A stretch of 64,000 bases of DNA from CAZSLZ01 sp964607865 (GCA_964607865.1 CAZSLZ010000001.1:1-64000); one strand, 5' to 3'; positions 1 to 8,910 are shown, counted from the first letter of the stretch. The notes: a model not told the origin generated them from the sequence alone. Numbers and translations: made by a program.

Positions 1-786
1 GGTACTCTCTTCTGTGAAATCCTTATCCTTTTTCTTTTTTTCTTCTTCTTTTCCACCCCGGATATTCTTGACTTCTTCAGATCTTCTCAAAGCAGCTTCT
101 TCCATAAACAAATCGGGATGAATTTCCCTGTTGATTGAAAACTGAACTTTTTCGGCATCGGGGTCAAAAAAGCGGTTATCACCATAAATTATTACATCTT
201 TACTGTCTTTTCCAAAAATGATACCAAAAGGATAGGTATTATTAAATTGAATTGTCTTTTCTCTGGGTATAAGTACTTTATTGCCCAGAAACAGCATGGC
301 CAGCATAAATATGAAAGTTACAGCTAAACCCCGGCCAACAAGTGTTTCTACCGATGCGCCTTCGAAAAACAGAGGCAGAACTGTAAAGACAACCAGTATG
401 GCTGCCAGGATGGCAATAATTGCGAATAAAAAACCGTCCAGCTGGGGCATAAAATAATAAGTGACCGCAACCATAATAAAAAAGATGACGGAAACAATGC
501 GATAGTAGCCATAATAGCCGGATTTCTGCAGGTATCTTGCCAGTATGGCTACAGCCAGTCCGTTAAAGGCAAGTACAAGAAGGAAGATAAGTGTAAAATT
601 CCCCTGGGTCAGCCCACTGTATGCGCTCCATAAAAAAAACGCAAAAAACAGGCCCAGAATTAAATAAATAACTCCCATGGGAAGGGAGAAATTTTCTTGT
701 TCTTCTTTGTCTTTTGAAATTTGAGTGTTGGTTTCATCTATATTGTTTTTTTCATTCTGTTTCTTTTTCTTTTTTTTGGAAGCCAT
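1..786 (-). CDS. Polytopic membrane protein of unknown function (3' end cut off by window edge)
   Basis: The frame is open from an ATG at 784-786 to the left edge of the window, giving 262 codons without a stop; the C-terminus lies outside. The N-terminal 30 residues are very basic and acidic (a poly-Lys run, then Asp/Glu). About five to six hydrophobic helices follow between roughly residues 45 and 185. After them comes a soluble segment that reads like a small beta-rich domain (around VLIPREKTIQFNNTYPFG, residues 187-205), then a Lys/Glu-rich tail. No enzyme motif is visible and I do not recognise the family. It lies 27 bp downstream of the degenerate GGDEF gene on the same strand, so the two are probably co-transcribed. 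No strong Shine-Dalgarno precedes the ATG. Confidence 0.7.
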   Translation of the reverse strand, partial: MASKKKKKKQNEKNNIDETNTQISKDKEEQENFSLPMGVIYLILGLFFAFFLWSAYSGLTQGNFTLIFLLVLAFNGLAVAILARYLQKSGYYGYYRIVSVIFFIMVAVTYYFMPQLDGFLFAIIAILAAILVVFTVLPLFFEGASVETLVGRGLAVTFIFMLAMLFLGNKVLIPREKTIQFNNTYPFGIIFGKDSKDVIIYGDNRFFDPDAEKVQFSINREIHPDLFMEEAALRRSEEVKNIRGGKEEEKKKKDKDFTEEST

Positions 787-813
787 ATTTGTTCACTTTC
801 TATAAATGATATT

Positions 814-1296
814 TCAGGATTGTTCCTCGGAAACGGTTTCTTTGTTATCAGCCATTTTCTGAGTTAAACTTCTTAAGATATTTTTAGGTTCCTCTCCGTC
901 TTCAGGGTAAGAAGCCACTGAATGGGTAGCTTTGATGTGGAAGAACTCATCAAAAATTGCATGATAAAATTCCACTCCGTTAAGATTATCCTGAATTTTA
1001 GAGGCAGCCCTTTCTGCTCCAGCCAGGTCGGTTTCGGGAAGTATAACCAGAATTCGGTTTCCCAGTCTTATTTTGATATCCACCACCCTGGTTTGCACTT
1101 TTATTTCTTTAGATACCCTTTTAAAGATAGGGAAAAACATGTCAACCTGATACTTTTTTGGAATATTAAAATCAAAAAGCAAGAAAGTAAGATTCCTACC
1201 GTACCGCCTGGCCCTGTTTACTTCCGAGCTGATTCCTTCTTCAAGGTAACTGTCAGTATAATAACCGGTTAGATTATCTCTTACTCTTGTCTCCAT
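814..1296 (-). CDS. Degenerate GGDEF-domain protein
   Basis: The protein is a lone GGDEF-like domain of about 160 residues. It keeps the family opening (DNLTGYYTDSYLEEGISSE, then RARRYGRNLTFLLFDF) and the late helix (ETDLAGAERAASKIQDNL). The active-site hairpin, normally R-x-GG(D/E)EF, reads RLGNRILVILP here, so the catalytic glycine pair and acidic residues are missing. Diguanylate cyclase activity is therefore unlikely; a c-di-GMP- or GTP-binding or scaffolding role is inference. I place the start at ATG 1294-1296 because AAGGGGGC sits about eight bases upstream; a longer reading frame begins at 1347 but has no comparable ribosome binding site. The neighbouring gene downstream is a membrane protein in the same orientation. 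Confidence 0.72.
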   Translation of the reverse strand: METRVRDNLTGYYTDSYLEEGISSEVNRARRYGRNLTFLLFDFNIPKKYQVDMFFPIFKRVSKEIKVQTRVVDIKIRLGNRILVILPETDLAGAERAASKIQDNLNGVEFYHAIFDEFFHIKATHSVASYPEDGEEPKNILRSLTQKMADNKETVSEEQS

Positions 1297-1586
1297 TGGG
1301 TTTGCCCCCTTCGAATTTTTACTATAATATTCCCGTCTTAAAGCCAAATACCTTCTGAAACCAAATAATCACTAATATAATTTATAATTAAGGGATATTT
1401 TAAATTATGTTAGAAAAAAATTAATAAAACAAAAGAGTGTATTATACCTGTGTTTTTATGGCAAAAGTATAGGAGTTCCGGGTATATTCCCTTTTCTGGT
1501 TTTAACTTACAAGGAATTTAGTATCGGGCAAAGAAACTATATCTTAATTTTATTGGCTGATTATCTTTATCTAAGGTGCATAAATT

Positions 1587-3329
1587 ATGGTATCAAAATT
1601 ACGAGTCGGCGACGAGGTAAGTAAATATAAAATAGTAAAAATACTGGGCAGAGGTGATTTTTCCACCGTTTATCTGGCCCAGGATTCAGTATATAATAAA
1701 AAATGGATAATAAAAGAAATTGAATATCCTATTCACAATGATGAAGCCCTGAAAAAATTCAAGTCAAAATTCACTAAAATCAGCAAACAGCTGGCTTCCT
1801 TAAAGCACAAGGGTATTGTTAAAATCGTCGATTATTTCATCTCCGAGGAAGGAAACATCTTTCTGGTCAGAGAGTATCTTGAAGGCCGTTTTCTGAACCA
1901 TTTTATCGGAGCCCAGCGCTGGAATATCTCCGAGTCCCGAATTCGGGCATGGGTAGCCCAGATTTTCGACATCATCGAATATCTTCATGGGCAGGACCCA
2001 AAAGTTATTATGGGAGTCATAGTCCCTTCCAATATAATAATTACTCCCATGGGGCGAATCAGGGTTATGGACCTGGGCCTGACCAGGTATTTTTCTGCAG
2101 ATAAACAGGCTCAGCAACTGATGAAAATATCTCCGGGTTTTGTGGCGCCCGAATTAGTAGCCCGGCAAATGTTCCCCAATGAACAAAGTGATGTTTACAG
2201 TGTAGGGGTTTTGCTCCATTATCTTCTTTCCAGAATTGACCCCAATAATTCACCCTTTGATTTAAAAGATATTTCACTATACCGTAACGATATCTCCCAT
2301 TCCATGACGGAAGCTGTTAACCGGGCAATTAACAGAAGCCCGGCAAAGAGGTTCAATTCAATTGCAGAATTCCGGGAAGCAATTTTTGGTTCCGGCGAAA
2401 GCGCCCAGGCTCCCACAACCATTGAATGTAATGCCAAGGAAATAATTGTGGAGTATGCCCCCCAGGATCAACTCATACAGGGTAATTTCGATATAAAATC
2501 CAACGACGGTTCGGAAATTAACGGAGTGGTTATTCCCAAATATTCCTGGCTTAAAGTTTATCCTGAAAGGTTTTCCGGTGAAAATATCAACCTGAAGTTC
2601 TGGATTGACACAGCATATATGCAACCCGGCAGTGTTCAGGAAAATTCCATAACCATCAAATCCAAATCTGGCATTATTAAAATCCCGGTAAAAGTTACCA
2701 TCAACCCCGGAATGCTCAAAGGTATGAATCCAGCTATTGCCAGTTTCATCATGCTGATAATACCTCTTCTGTTTATGGGCCTTCTGGAAGCCTTCAGAAG
2801 ATATCTGCTTAATGGGGCCTGGTTGACTTTTTTACGAAATTTTGAACTGGTTGGAAAACCCCTGGAGGAAATACAGAGCAAAGCTGGGCTTATTAATAAA
2901 ATGACCTACGAACCCCAGGTTATTTTTATGGGTATGTTATTTGCGCTATTAATTATAGTTGTACCTTGGCTGGTTCCGTTTTTAATCGGGAAATTCCGGC
3001 AGAAACTGACCAATACAACCCATAATATTACCTTGTTGCCGGCATTGTTTGCCATGCTGCTGCCGTCGGTTGCGCTTATTGTGCTTAACAACCTTAATGT
3101 AGTTCCCTTGAATATTACCATACACAACAGTTTAAAGTTTCTGGAACTCTCCAGATATTTAATCCCCTTTGTCTGTATAAACCTGCTAACCCTTTTCATG
3201 ATGATTCTTCCCAAAGACTTTGAGAAGAAATCTCTGATAGACAGGAACCCCGGGTTGAAACTGGTATTCTTTCTGTTAATTTTTGTTTATTTCATCGGTT
3301 CTGTAGTTTATTATATCATTCTGATTTAA
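1587..3329 (+). CDS. Membrane-anchored serine/threonine pseudokinase with Ig-like domain
   Basis: Residues 1-270 form a Hanks-type kinase fold. A glycine loop (GRGDFSTVYLAQD, 21-33), the ATP lysine K43 (WIIKEIE), the Mg-binding N149 and D162 (DLG in place of DFG) and an APE-like APEL (187-190) can be seen. The catalytic HRD is replaced by M142-G143-V144, and the lysine of HRDLKPSN is V146, so the catalytic base is absent. This predicts a nucleotide-binding pseudokinase. Residues about 285-375 look like an Ig/BACON-like beta-sandwich. The C-terminal 200 residues hold four to five membrane helices. If the kinase fold is cytoplasmic, the sandwich (before the first helix) is cytoplasmic too. The gene stands alone, divergent from the GGDEF gene, and ends 5 bp before tRNA-Sec. 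Confidence 0.85.
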   Translation: MVSKLRVGDEVSKYKIVKILGRGDFSTVYLAQDSVYNKKWIIKEIEYPIHNDEALKKFKSKFTKISKQLASLKHKGIVKIVDYFISEEGNIFLVREYLEGRFLNHFIGAQRWNISESRIRAWVAQIFDIIEYLHGQDPKVIMGVIVPSNIIITPMGRIRVMDLGLTRYFSADKQAQQLMKISPGFVAPELVARQMFPNEQSDVYSVGVLLHYLLSRIDPNNSPFDLKDISLYRNDISHSMTEAVNRAINRSPAKRFNSIAEFREAIFGSGESAQAPTTIECNAKEIIVEYAPQDQLIQGNFDIKSNDGSEINGVVIPKYSWLKVYPERFSGENINLKFWIDTAYMQPGSVQENSITIKSKSGIIKIPVKVTINPGMLKGMNPAIASFIMLIIPLLFMGLLEAFRRYLLNGAWLTFLRNFELVGKPLEEIQSKAGLINKMTYEPQVIFMGMLFALLIIVVPWLVPFLIGKFRQKLTNTTHNITLLPALFAMLLPSVALIVLNNLNVVPLNITIHNSLKFLELSRYLIPFVCINLLTLFMMILPKDFEKKSLIDRNPGLKLVFFLLIFVYFIGSVVYYIILI

Positions 3330-3334
3330 GGTTT

Positions 3335-3427
3335 GGGGGCGAATGGGGCCCGGTGGCTCCCGCAGTCTTCAAAACTGTTGTGGGACTAATCCTCCCAGGA
3401 AGGTTCGACTCCTTTTCGCTCCCGCCA
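3335..3427 (+). tRNA. selC: tRNA-Sec (UCA anticodon)
   Basis: All hallmarks of bacterial selenocysteine tRNA fold by eye. The acceptor stem has 8 bp (3335-3342 with 3416-3423, one G-U), followed by discriminator G and an encoded CCA at 3425-3427. The D-stem has 6 bp (GGGGCC with GGCTCC) and a 4-base loop. The anticodon arm is GCAGT-CTTCAAA-ACTGT with anticodon TCA at 3369-3371. The long variable arm has the stem TGGGA/TCCCA. The T arm has 5 bp with loop TTCGACT. The 8+5 architecture and UCA anticodon make any other assignment very unlikely. It implies selA, selB and selD elsewhere in the genome; none is in this window. Confidence 0.96.
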
Positions 3428-3440
3428 TCTCAACCAGAAT

Positions 3441-3468
3441 TAAAAAAGAGCATTCTCTGATGCTCTTT
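3441..3468 (-). terminator. Rho-independent terminator of the DUF5684-like gene
   Basis: Perfect 9-bp inverted repeat AAAGAGCAT/ATGCTCTTT (3445-3453 and 3460-3468) followed on the minus strand by TTTTTT. It lies 18 bp beyond the stop of the minus-strand gene at 3487-3852. Confidence 0.85.
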
Positions 3469-3486
3469 AGAATTCGAAAGAAATTA

Positions 3487-3852
3487 TTATGCATCCTGAA
3501 ATGCCATTGCGTATAAGAAATAAAATTGTATAAGAGGCAGCCAGAGCACCAGAATTCCCCACCAGTTAGGCCTTCCCCGGACCTCGGCAATGTCCATCCA
3601 GAGAATTGTCATAACAATAACATTAACCACGGGCAGGAAACACAAAACTAACCACCATATGGGACGCCCGGCGATCATACACATTAAATATATGTTTGCG
3701 ATGGGAATCCATGCCAACCAACCGTTCTCAGTATCTGTTTTCTGGGCAATCGTCTGCAGAGAATAAGCTGTAAATGCATAGACTCCCAAGCCAATTATCA
3801 TAGTAAAACAAAACATACCCGTTGCAATTACTCCACCTTCACCATTTTCCAT
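3487..3852 (-). CDS. Small four-helix membrane protein, DUF5684-like
   Basis: A 121-residue protein with four hydrophobic segments. The pattern QKTDTENGWLAWIPIANIY, then GRPIWWLVLCFLPVVNVIV, then RGRPNWWGILVLWLP, with repeated tryptophan-flanked helices and Pro-x-x-Asn turns, matches the DUF5684 type that is often found alone or ahead of signal peptidase domains. Function is unknown. The start at 3850-3852 has the ribosome site AAGGGGGTG. It is preceded by the sirtuin gene 65 bp upstream on the same strand and followed by its own terminator, so it may be the last gene of the sirtuin operon or separately transcribed. Confidence 0.75.
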   Translation of the reverse strand: MENGEGGVIATGMFCFTMIIGLGVYAFTAYSLQTIAQKTDTENGWLAWIPIANIYLMCMIAGRPIWWLVLCFLPVVNVIVMTILWMDIAEVRGRPNWWGILVLWLPLIQFYFLYAMAFQDA

Positions 3853-3917
3853 TATAGCACCCCCTTCTAGATAATTTGTAGTATTTTCATTCTCTTATTC
3901 CAATTTTTTCCCTTTAT

Positions 3918-4649
3918 TTAATATTTTAATTCCTTCCATACCTCATCCAGAACTTTTGCTGCATTACCCCTGACTGAAACATCCAGAACAAGGGAAAGAG
4001 GTGTAGAATCCGGGTTGATTTCTACGGTTTTCGCGCCCCCCCTGGCAGCAATAAGAGGCAGGGAAGCTGCGGGCTGAACCAGGGCCGAGGTTCCTATGGT
4101 AAGAAAAACATCACAATCCATGGCTTTTTTAAATGCCTGTTCCAGAACTTTTTGATTCAATGATTCACCGAACCATACCACAGCTGGCCTTAACAAGTTA
4201 CCGCAATCATGGCAACGGGGTAAGGAGCCACCCGGATATTCATAAGAAATTATACGGTTACAGGCCATACACCGGGCTTTGAATATATTTCCATGAAGTT
4301 CAATTACTTCTTTGCTGCCCGCTTTTTCGTGAAGTCCGTCCACATTCTGGGTTATTAGGCTGAACCTGTCAAAAAAGTTTTGAAATTCCCATAAAATGTA
4401 ATGGGCTTTATTGGGCTGGCATTTGTTGATTAGTTCCTGTCGATATCCGTACCATTGCCAGGCCACTTCAGGCTGTATTTCAAATGCCTGGGGGGTTGCC
4501 AGGTCCTGGGGGCGGTATTTTTTCCATAACCCTTCTTTTCCCCTGAAAGTTGGAACCCCGCTTTCTGCCGAGATACCTGCTCCTGTGAGGATAGTTACTT
4601 TTTCAGCATTTTTCAGGTAACCAGCTATTTTTTCAATATCCGGGTTCAA
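3918..4649 (-). CDS. cobB: Sir2-family NAD-dependent protein deacylase (SIRT5-like)
   Basis: This 243-residue sirtuin removes acyl groups from protein lysines using NAD+. The NAD-binding GAGISAESGVPTFRG (23-37), TQNVDGLHEKAG (100-111), the catalytic H119 (ELHG) and a Cys4 zinc site (C127, C130, C146, C149) are all present. The pair Y67 and R70 (WYGYR) corresponds to the Tyr-x-x-Arg that lets SIRT5/CobB-type enzymes accept succinyl- and malonyl-lysine; desuccinylase ability is inferred from that. Translation starts at TTG 4647-4649 behind GAGGTG. It is the last gene of a tight minus-strand run (13 bp after the PilT-like gene), so it is probably co-transcribed with the two ATPases and the coiled-coil protein. 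Confidence 0.92.
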   Translation of the reverse strand: MNPDIEKIAGYLKNAEKVTILTGAGISAESGVPTFRGKEGLWKKYRPQDLATPQAFEIQPEVAWQWYGYRQELINKCQPNKAHYILWEFQNFFDRFSLITQNVDGLHEKAGSKEVIELHGNIFKARCMACNRIISYEYPGGSLPRCHDCGNLLRPAVVWFGESLNQKVLEQAFKKAMDCDVFLTIGTSALVQPAASLPLIAARGGAKTVEINPDSTPLSLVLDVSVRGNAAKVLDEVWKELKY

Positions 4650-4662
4650 ATTAACACCTCAA

Positions 4663-5961
4663 TTACAGCCAGGACATAAGGGAGCCATCCTCGCCGGTTT
4701 TAAACACATCTGAGCTGGAAATATATCCCTCCAGGGACATTCTCAATTCGGTGGGGTGGTCAGAATTGGCAAGGGCGTCTTCATAGGAAATAAGCCCTTC
4801 CTTATAGGAGTAATATAAAGACTGGTTCATGGTCTGCATTCCCAGGGTTGCCCCTTCATTTATATACTTGTAGATTTCATTGACTTCACCTTCCAGTATA
4901 AGGCTGGCTATGGTGGGGGTATTAATCATGATTTCCACTATGGGTACTCTGCCCTTGCCGTCAACACGGGAGAGAAGCCGCTGAGAAACTATTCCCCGCA
5001 AATTGCTGGCCAGAAGCAGCCTTATCTGTTTCTGGGAATCCTCGTCAAAGACATCGGTTACCCTGGTAATTGCCTGTACTGTGTTGGGAGTATGAAGGGT
5101 GGACAGGACAAAGTGCCCGGTTTCTGCTGCCTGGGCTGCAATCATAATGGTTTCAGGATCTCTCATTTCACCAATGAGTATTACATTGGGATCCTGGCGC
5201 AGGGAGTATTTCAACGCCATTTTGAAGGAGAGTGTGTCGGCTCCCACTTCCCGCTGGGTGATAAGAGCTCTTTTATGGGTATGGATATATTCAATGGGAT
5301 CTTCGATAGATACTATGTGGATGGCTTTGTTCTCGTTTAAATAATTGATCATGGCAGCCAGGGTTGTGGATTTACCTGAGCCGGTGGGCCCTGTCACCAA
5401 TACCAGGCCGTGCTTGTGAGCCATGAGATTTTTTATGCTGGATGGCAAATTCAAGCTCTCAAATGTGGGGATTTTCTCCTTAATCATTCTTACAGAAGCG
5501 CTGAGAGTGGATTTCTGCCAGTATGCGTTAATCCTGAACCTGCCTTCCCTGTAGGAATAAGCAAAATCCACTTCCCTGCCGTTATCCAGAATAATTTTCT
5601 GGGAAGGTTTGCAAATATCAAAAACCATCTCCCTTGTTTCCCTGGCAGTCAAACTCTCATCCCCCACAGGATATAGATCACCATGAATTCTTACCATGGG
5701 AGGAGAACCTTCTTTCAGATGCAAATCGGAAGCTTCATGGGTAACCATTACCTGAAGCAGTTCCTTAATGTCAAATTTGTCACTTGTTTCACGGGGTTTA
5801 ATAGATGCTTCAGGCTGGGTCTTTTTCTTTTTCTGTGATGCCTTCTCCGCAGCTTCTCTTAATTTTTTTAAATTTTTATTTTTATCAACTTTAGAACCAA
5901 AGAGTTGATTTAGTTCTTCAGTGGCGCTTTTGGCCAAAAATTCCAGATCAGTATTATCCAA
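4663..5961 (-). CDS. PilT/PilU-like retraction ATPase with N-terminal linker (paralog A)
   Basis: A 432-residue secretion-type ATPase of the PilT class. Residues 1-60 are a charged extension not found in ordinary PilT. The N-terminal PAS-like domain begins at ASDLHLKEG (77-85). Walker A is GPTGSGKST (191-199), the Asp box is SIEDPIEY, Walker B is LIGEMRD, and the His box is STLHTPNT, all intact, so it should hydrolyse ATP. The C-terminus ends in LMSWL, a tail it shares with its upstream neighbour (LISWL). The start is TTG 5959-5961 behind AAGGAG. It lies 12 bp after paralog B and 13 bp before the sirtuin, so it belongs to one operon. The expected role is retraction of a type IV pilus or modulation of a second PilT, by analogy with PilU. 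Confidence 0.9.
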   Translation of the reverse strand: MDNTDLEFLAKSATEELNQLFGSKVDKNKNLKKLREAAEKASQKKKKTQPEASIKPRETSDKFDIKELLQVMVTHEASDLHLKEGSPPMVRIHGDLYPVGDESLTARETREMVFDICKPSQKIILDNGREVDFAYSYREGRFRINAYWQKSTLSASVRMIKEKIPTFESLNLPSSIKNLMAHKHGLVLVTGPTGSGKSTTLAAMINYLNENKAIHIVSIEDPIEYIHTHKRALITQREVGADTLSFKMALKYSLRQDPNVILIGEMRDPETIMIAAQAAETGHFVLSTLHTPNTVQAITRVTDVFDEDSQKQIRLLLASNLRGIVSQRLLSRVDGKGRVPIVEIMINTPTIASLILEGEVNEIYKYINEGATLGMQTMNQSLYYSYKEGLISYEDALANSDHPTELRMSLEGYISSSDVFKTGEDGSLMSWL

Positions 5962-5973
5962 AACAAACTCCTT

Positions 5974-7395
5974 TTATAACCAGGATATTAAATCATCCTT
6001 ACTTTCTTCGTCAGTATGTACAGCGCCGGTAGTATGCCCCTCCAGGGCCAATCTTATTTCAGTCGGATAATCTGCGTGGTAGAGAGCTTCTTCCTTGCTG
6101 ATATAGCCTTCTGCCACCAACTGAAGCAGAGAAGAGGTAAAGGTCTGCATACCTTCCACCTTTCCTTCCCTGATGTGATCATAAATAGCACCTGTATTGC
6201 CTTCCAGTATAAGGCTCTTTACGGTGGATGTATTGAGCATTACCTCCACAGCTGGTACCCTGCCGGATAAATCGCTTCTTGAAAGTAGGCGTTGAGAAAC
6301 AACCCCCCGTAAGGTGTTGGATAATAACAGGCGGAATTGATTCTGTGAATCTCCGGAAAATACATCCACAATCCGGTTAATCGCCTGATAAGTATTGGGA
6401 GTGTGCAGGGTTGACAGCACCAGGTGCCCGGTTTCCGCTGCCAGAACTGAAGTCATTATGGTTTCTGCATCTCTCATTTCACCTATCAGAATCACATCAG
6501 GGTCCTGGCGTAAAGCCTGTTTAAGGGCAGTAGAGAATGAACCGGTATCAGTCCCAATTTCCCGCTGGGTTACAATACATTTTTTGTCTTTATGAATAAA
6601 TTCAATAGGGTCCTCTACGGTGATTATATGTATCTGCTTTCTTTCATTTATGTAATTGATCATGGATGACAGGGTGGTGGACTTTCCGCTTCCGGCGGGC
6701 CCGGTAACAAGAATGAGCCCGTGCTTGTACTCACAAAGTTTTTTCATAACCGGAGGAAGCATTAATTCTTCGAAAGTGGGAATCTCGGACCATAAAAGAC
6801 GAAAAGCTGCCCCCACCGTCTGTTTCTGCAAAAAGGCATTCACCCTGAAACGCACACCGGGTATGGCATAGGCAAAATCCACTTCCCTGCGTTTTGCCAG
6901 CATCCCCCGCATGGTTGAACTCATAATGGGAAGAATTAAATCCTTGCATTCCTTTTCATCAAGAGGCTCATCACCAACATAGACCAGATTCCCATCCAGC
7001 CTTACCGTGGGAGGCGCGCCGACTCGCAGATGAAGATCGGAAGCTCTGTGCTCTACCATGACCCGGAGAAGATCTTCAAGGGAAAAATCGAGTTTTTCAG
7101 GCTCTGGATAATCAATAATTTCTTCGGGGGATAAAAATAGATCTTCAGTGGCTATTAACAAGGAACCTGCTGATTCTACTGAATTGACATCAGTGGCAGG
7201 TTCCTTCATAACTTTTATTGTATTATCAAGTTCAGGCGAATTCTTTTCCCGGGTTTTCTCGAGTTGGGCATCAGCTTTGTTTAAAACCCGGGTTACTTCC
7301 CTGCTGAGTTTTTTCGGCTGGATACGCGTCCGGGAAGAAACTACCCTGCCAGTATTTCTGCCTTTTTCTGGTTGATTTTGATTGGGTTTTTTCAA
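5974..7395 (-). CDS. PilT/PilU-like retraction ATPase with long N-terminal extension (paralog B)
   Basis: A 473-residue PilT-class ATPase with about 105 extra residues at the N-terminus, rich in Lys, Glu and Pro. The core begins with ASDLHLRVGAPP (118-129). Walker A is GPAGSGKST (232-240); TVEDPIEF, LIGEMRD and STLHTPNT are intact. It is closely related to the next gene, sharing the TQREIG/TQREVG segment and the (L)(M/I)SWL C-terminus, so the pair looks like a tandem duplication. The start is TTG 7393-7395, preceded by AGAAGG. It follows the coiled-coil gene by 14 bp. The two long extensions may dock to the co-transcribed coiled-coil protein; that is inference. Confidence 0.9.
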   Translation of the reverse strand: MKKPNQNQPEKGRNTGRVVSSRTRIQPKKLSREVTRVLNKADAQLEKTREKNSPELDNTIKVMKEPATDVNSVESAGSLLIATEDLFLSPEEIIDYPEPEKLDFSLEDLLRVMVEHRASDLHLRVGAPPTVRLDGNLVYVGDEPLDEKECKDLILPIMSSTMRGMLAKRREVDFAYAIPGVRFRVNAFLQKQTVGAAFRLLWSEIPTFEELMLPPVMKKLCEYKHGLILVTGPAGSGKSTTLSSMINYINERKQIHIITVEDPIEFIHKDKKCIVTQREIGTDTGSFSTALKQALRQDPDVILIGEMRDAETIMTSVLAAETGHLVLSTLHTPNTYQAINRIVDVFSGDSQNQFRLLLSNTLRGVVSQRLLSRSDLSGRVPAVEVMLNTSTVKSLILEGNTGAIYDHIREGKVEGMQTFTSSLLQLVAEGYISKEEALYHADYPTEIRLALEGHTTGAVHTDEESKDDLISWL

Positions 7396-7409
7396 TATTT
7401 AAACCTTCT

Positions 7410-8855
7410 TTACATTTTTAACATCGATAATATTCGTTTCCACTTGTCAATCTGCTCTTCTACTGGTTTCAGCCTTCCGTCCATTTCCTTTTCCATTCCG
7501 ATCTGAATCTTCAACAACCTATCCTCCAGAGTATTGATCTTATATTTAATAACAGCTTCCAGTTTATTTGAAAGTTCCAATACCCTTTCAGTAATTTCCT
7601 CGAAGGCAACATCCGATTCCAGGTTAACTTCTTCCTGCTGTTTCAGTTGTTGAAAAACCTGCCTGATGTCTTCTTCGTTCTTATAAGCCAGTTGAATTTC
7701 TTTTTTGATTTGTTCTGAAAAAACTTCGATTTCCAGAGTGAAGTTTTCGCTTATATTCTCAATTCTCTTGTTCAGGGTTTCAATATCTTCTACCAGAACC
7801 GGCATTCTGTTGTCGGATAACTCTTCAAGCTGGGTCCTGGTGGTATCTATTTCTTTATTCATATTGGTTATTCGTTTATTATATTCCCCGTTCAGGTTTT
7901 CCACCTGTTCGTCAAAAACCCGGTTCATTTCCGTTAACCGGCTTTCCAGGAAAGATATCTTCTTATCGAGTTCATCCTTGATCTGGGTATCAATTTCAGC
8001 GAATCGCAGGTTCAAATCTTCACGGAAATTTCTGAATTCTCCCGACAATGTTTCCAGGTTAACCAGAAAAATTGCTTTCAGGTTGTTCAAATTATTCTGA
8101 GTTTTCTCATTTTTCTCGTTTACATCTTCTTTTAACTGGTCCAACCTGTTCGACAATTTCTCAAATTCTTCCTTATGAATTCCCTGCTCCTGTTCTTCAA
8201 TGGTATAGATACGTTTTATCAAATCATCTTCAAGTGAGGACATGTGTTTATGAATTTTCTGAATGTTGCTTACAACATCACTTCGGAACATATTTTCAAC
8301 CTGTTCCAGTTTACTTTGCTGCTCAAGTTTTAACTCACTTATTTTTTTATCCAATATTTCAATTTCCTCGATACTTGCCAGGCTGGAGTGATCATCCCCC
8401 TCCAGTATTCTATCCTGAAATTTAATTTCCAGAAATTTCAGGTGCTCTCCCAGTTTTTCTGTTTTTTTAATGGAACGCTGAGAATCTCTCATGACCACCG
8501 AAAGCCTTTTAAACAGTTCTTCCAAACCTTCGGCAACGTCTGAAAGCTGGCCTGACAATTCACGGATGGAATCTTCGATTACGTAAATTCTCTCTTCAAT
8601 ATTCAAATATGGGCCCTCACCAGGAGCCTGTTCGTACATATCCACTTCCAGGGTTTCCTGCATGTCTTGAGAATCCGCCCCAAGGGGATCAACCCCCTGT
8701 TTTTCAACTTCCTGAATATCTTCTTCTTCAAAAAAACGGCGGGTTGGGTCTTCCTCTCTGCCAAAACGGGCATCAAGGGAATCTAACCCCGGAAGGTTGG
8801 GCAACAGGCTGGTTTCGGGACTTTTAGGAATATTTTCATCGTTTTCATAACTCAT
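7410..8855 (-). CDS. Long coiled-coil protein co-transcribed with PilT paralogs
   Basis: 481 residues. The first 85 are acidic and Pro-rich, ending near GEGPYLNIEERIYVIED; from there to the C-terminus almost the whole chain is heptad-patterned coiled coil dominated by Glu, Lys, Leu and Ile. There is no signal peptide, no membrane helix and no catalytic motif. It begins with ATG 8853-8855 behind GGAGAGGATA and is the first gene of the unit coiled-coil, PilT-B, PilT-A, sirtuin, all spaced by 12-14 bp. A cytoplasmic scaffold or polar-localisation factor for the ATPases is a reasonable guess from context, but the sequence gives no family name. Confidence 0.82.
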   Translation of the reverse strand: MSYENDENIPKSPETSLLPNLPGLDSLDARFGREEDPTRRFFEEEDIQEVEKQGVDPLGADSQDMQETLEVDMYEQAPGEGPYLNIEERIYVIEDSIRELSGQLSDVAEGLEELFKRLSVVMRDSQRSIKKTEKLGEHLKFLEIKFQDRILEGDDHSSLASIEEIEILDKKISELKLEQQSKLEQVENMFRSDVVSNIQKIHKHMSSLEDDLIKRIYTIEEQEQGIHKEEFEKLSNRLDQLKEDVNEKNEKTQNNLNNLKAIFLVNLETLSGEFRNFREDLNLRFAEIDTQIKDELDKKISFLESRLTEMNRVFDEQVENLNGEYNKRITNMNKEIDTTRTQLEELSDNRMPVLVEDIETLNKRIENISENFTLEIEVFSEQIKKEIQLAYKNEEDIRQVFQQLKQQEEVNLESDVAFEEITERVLELSNKLEAVIKYKINTLEDRLLKIQIGMEKEMDGRLKPVEEQIDKWKRILSMLKM

Positions 8856-8910
8856 GTTTATATCCTCTCCAGGTTAAAAATTACTGGCTATTTACAGAAC
8901 CCATGGAAAC

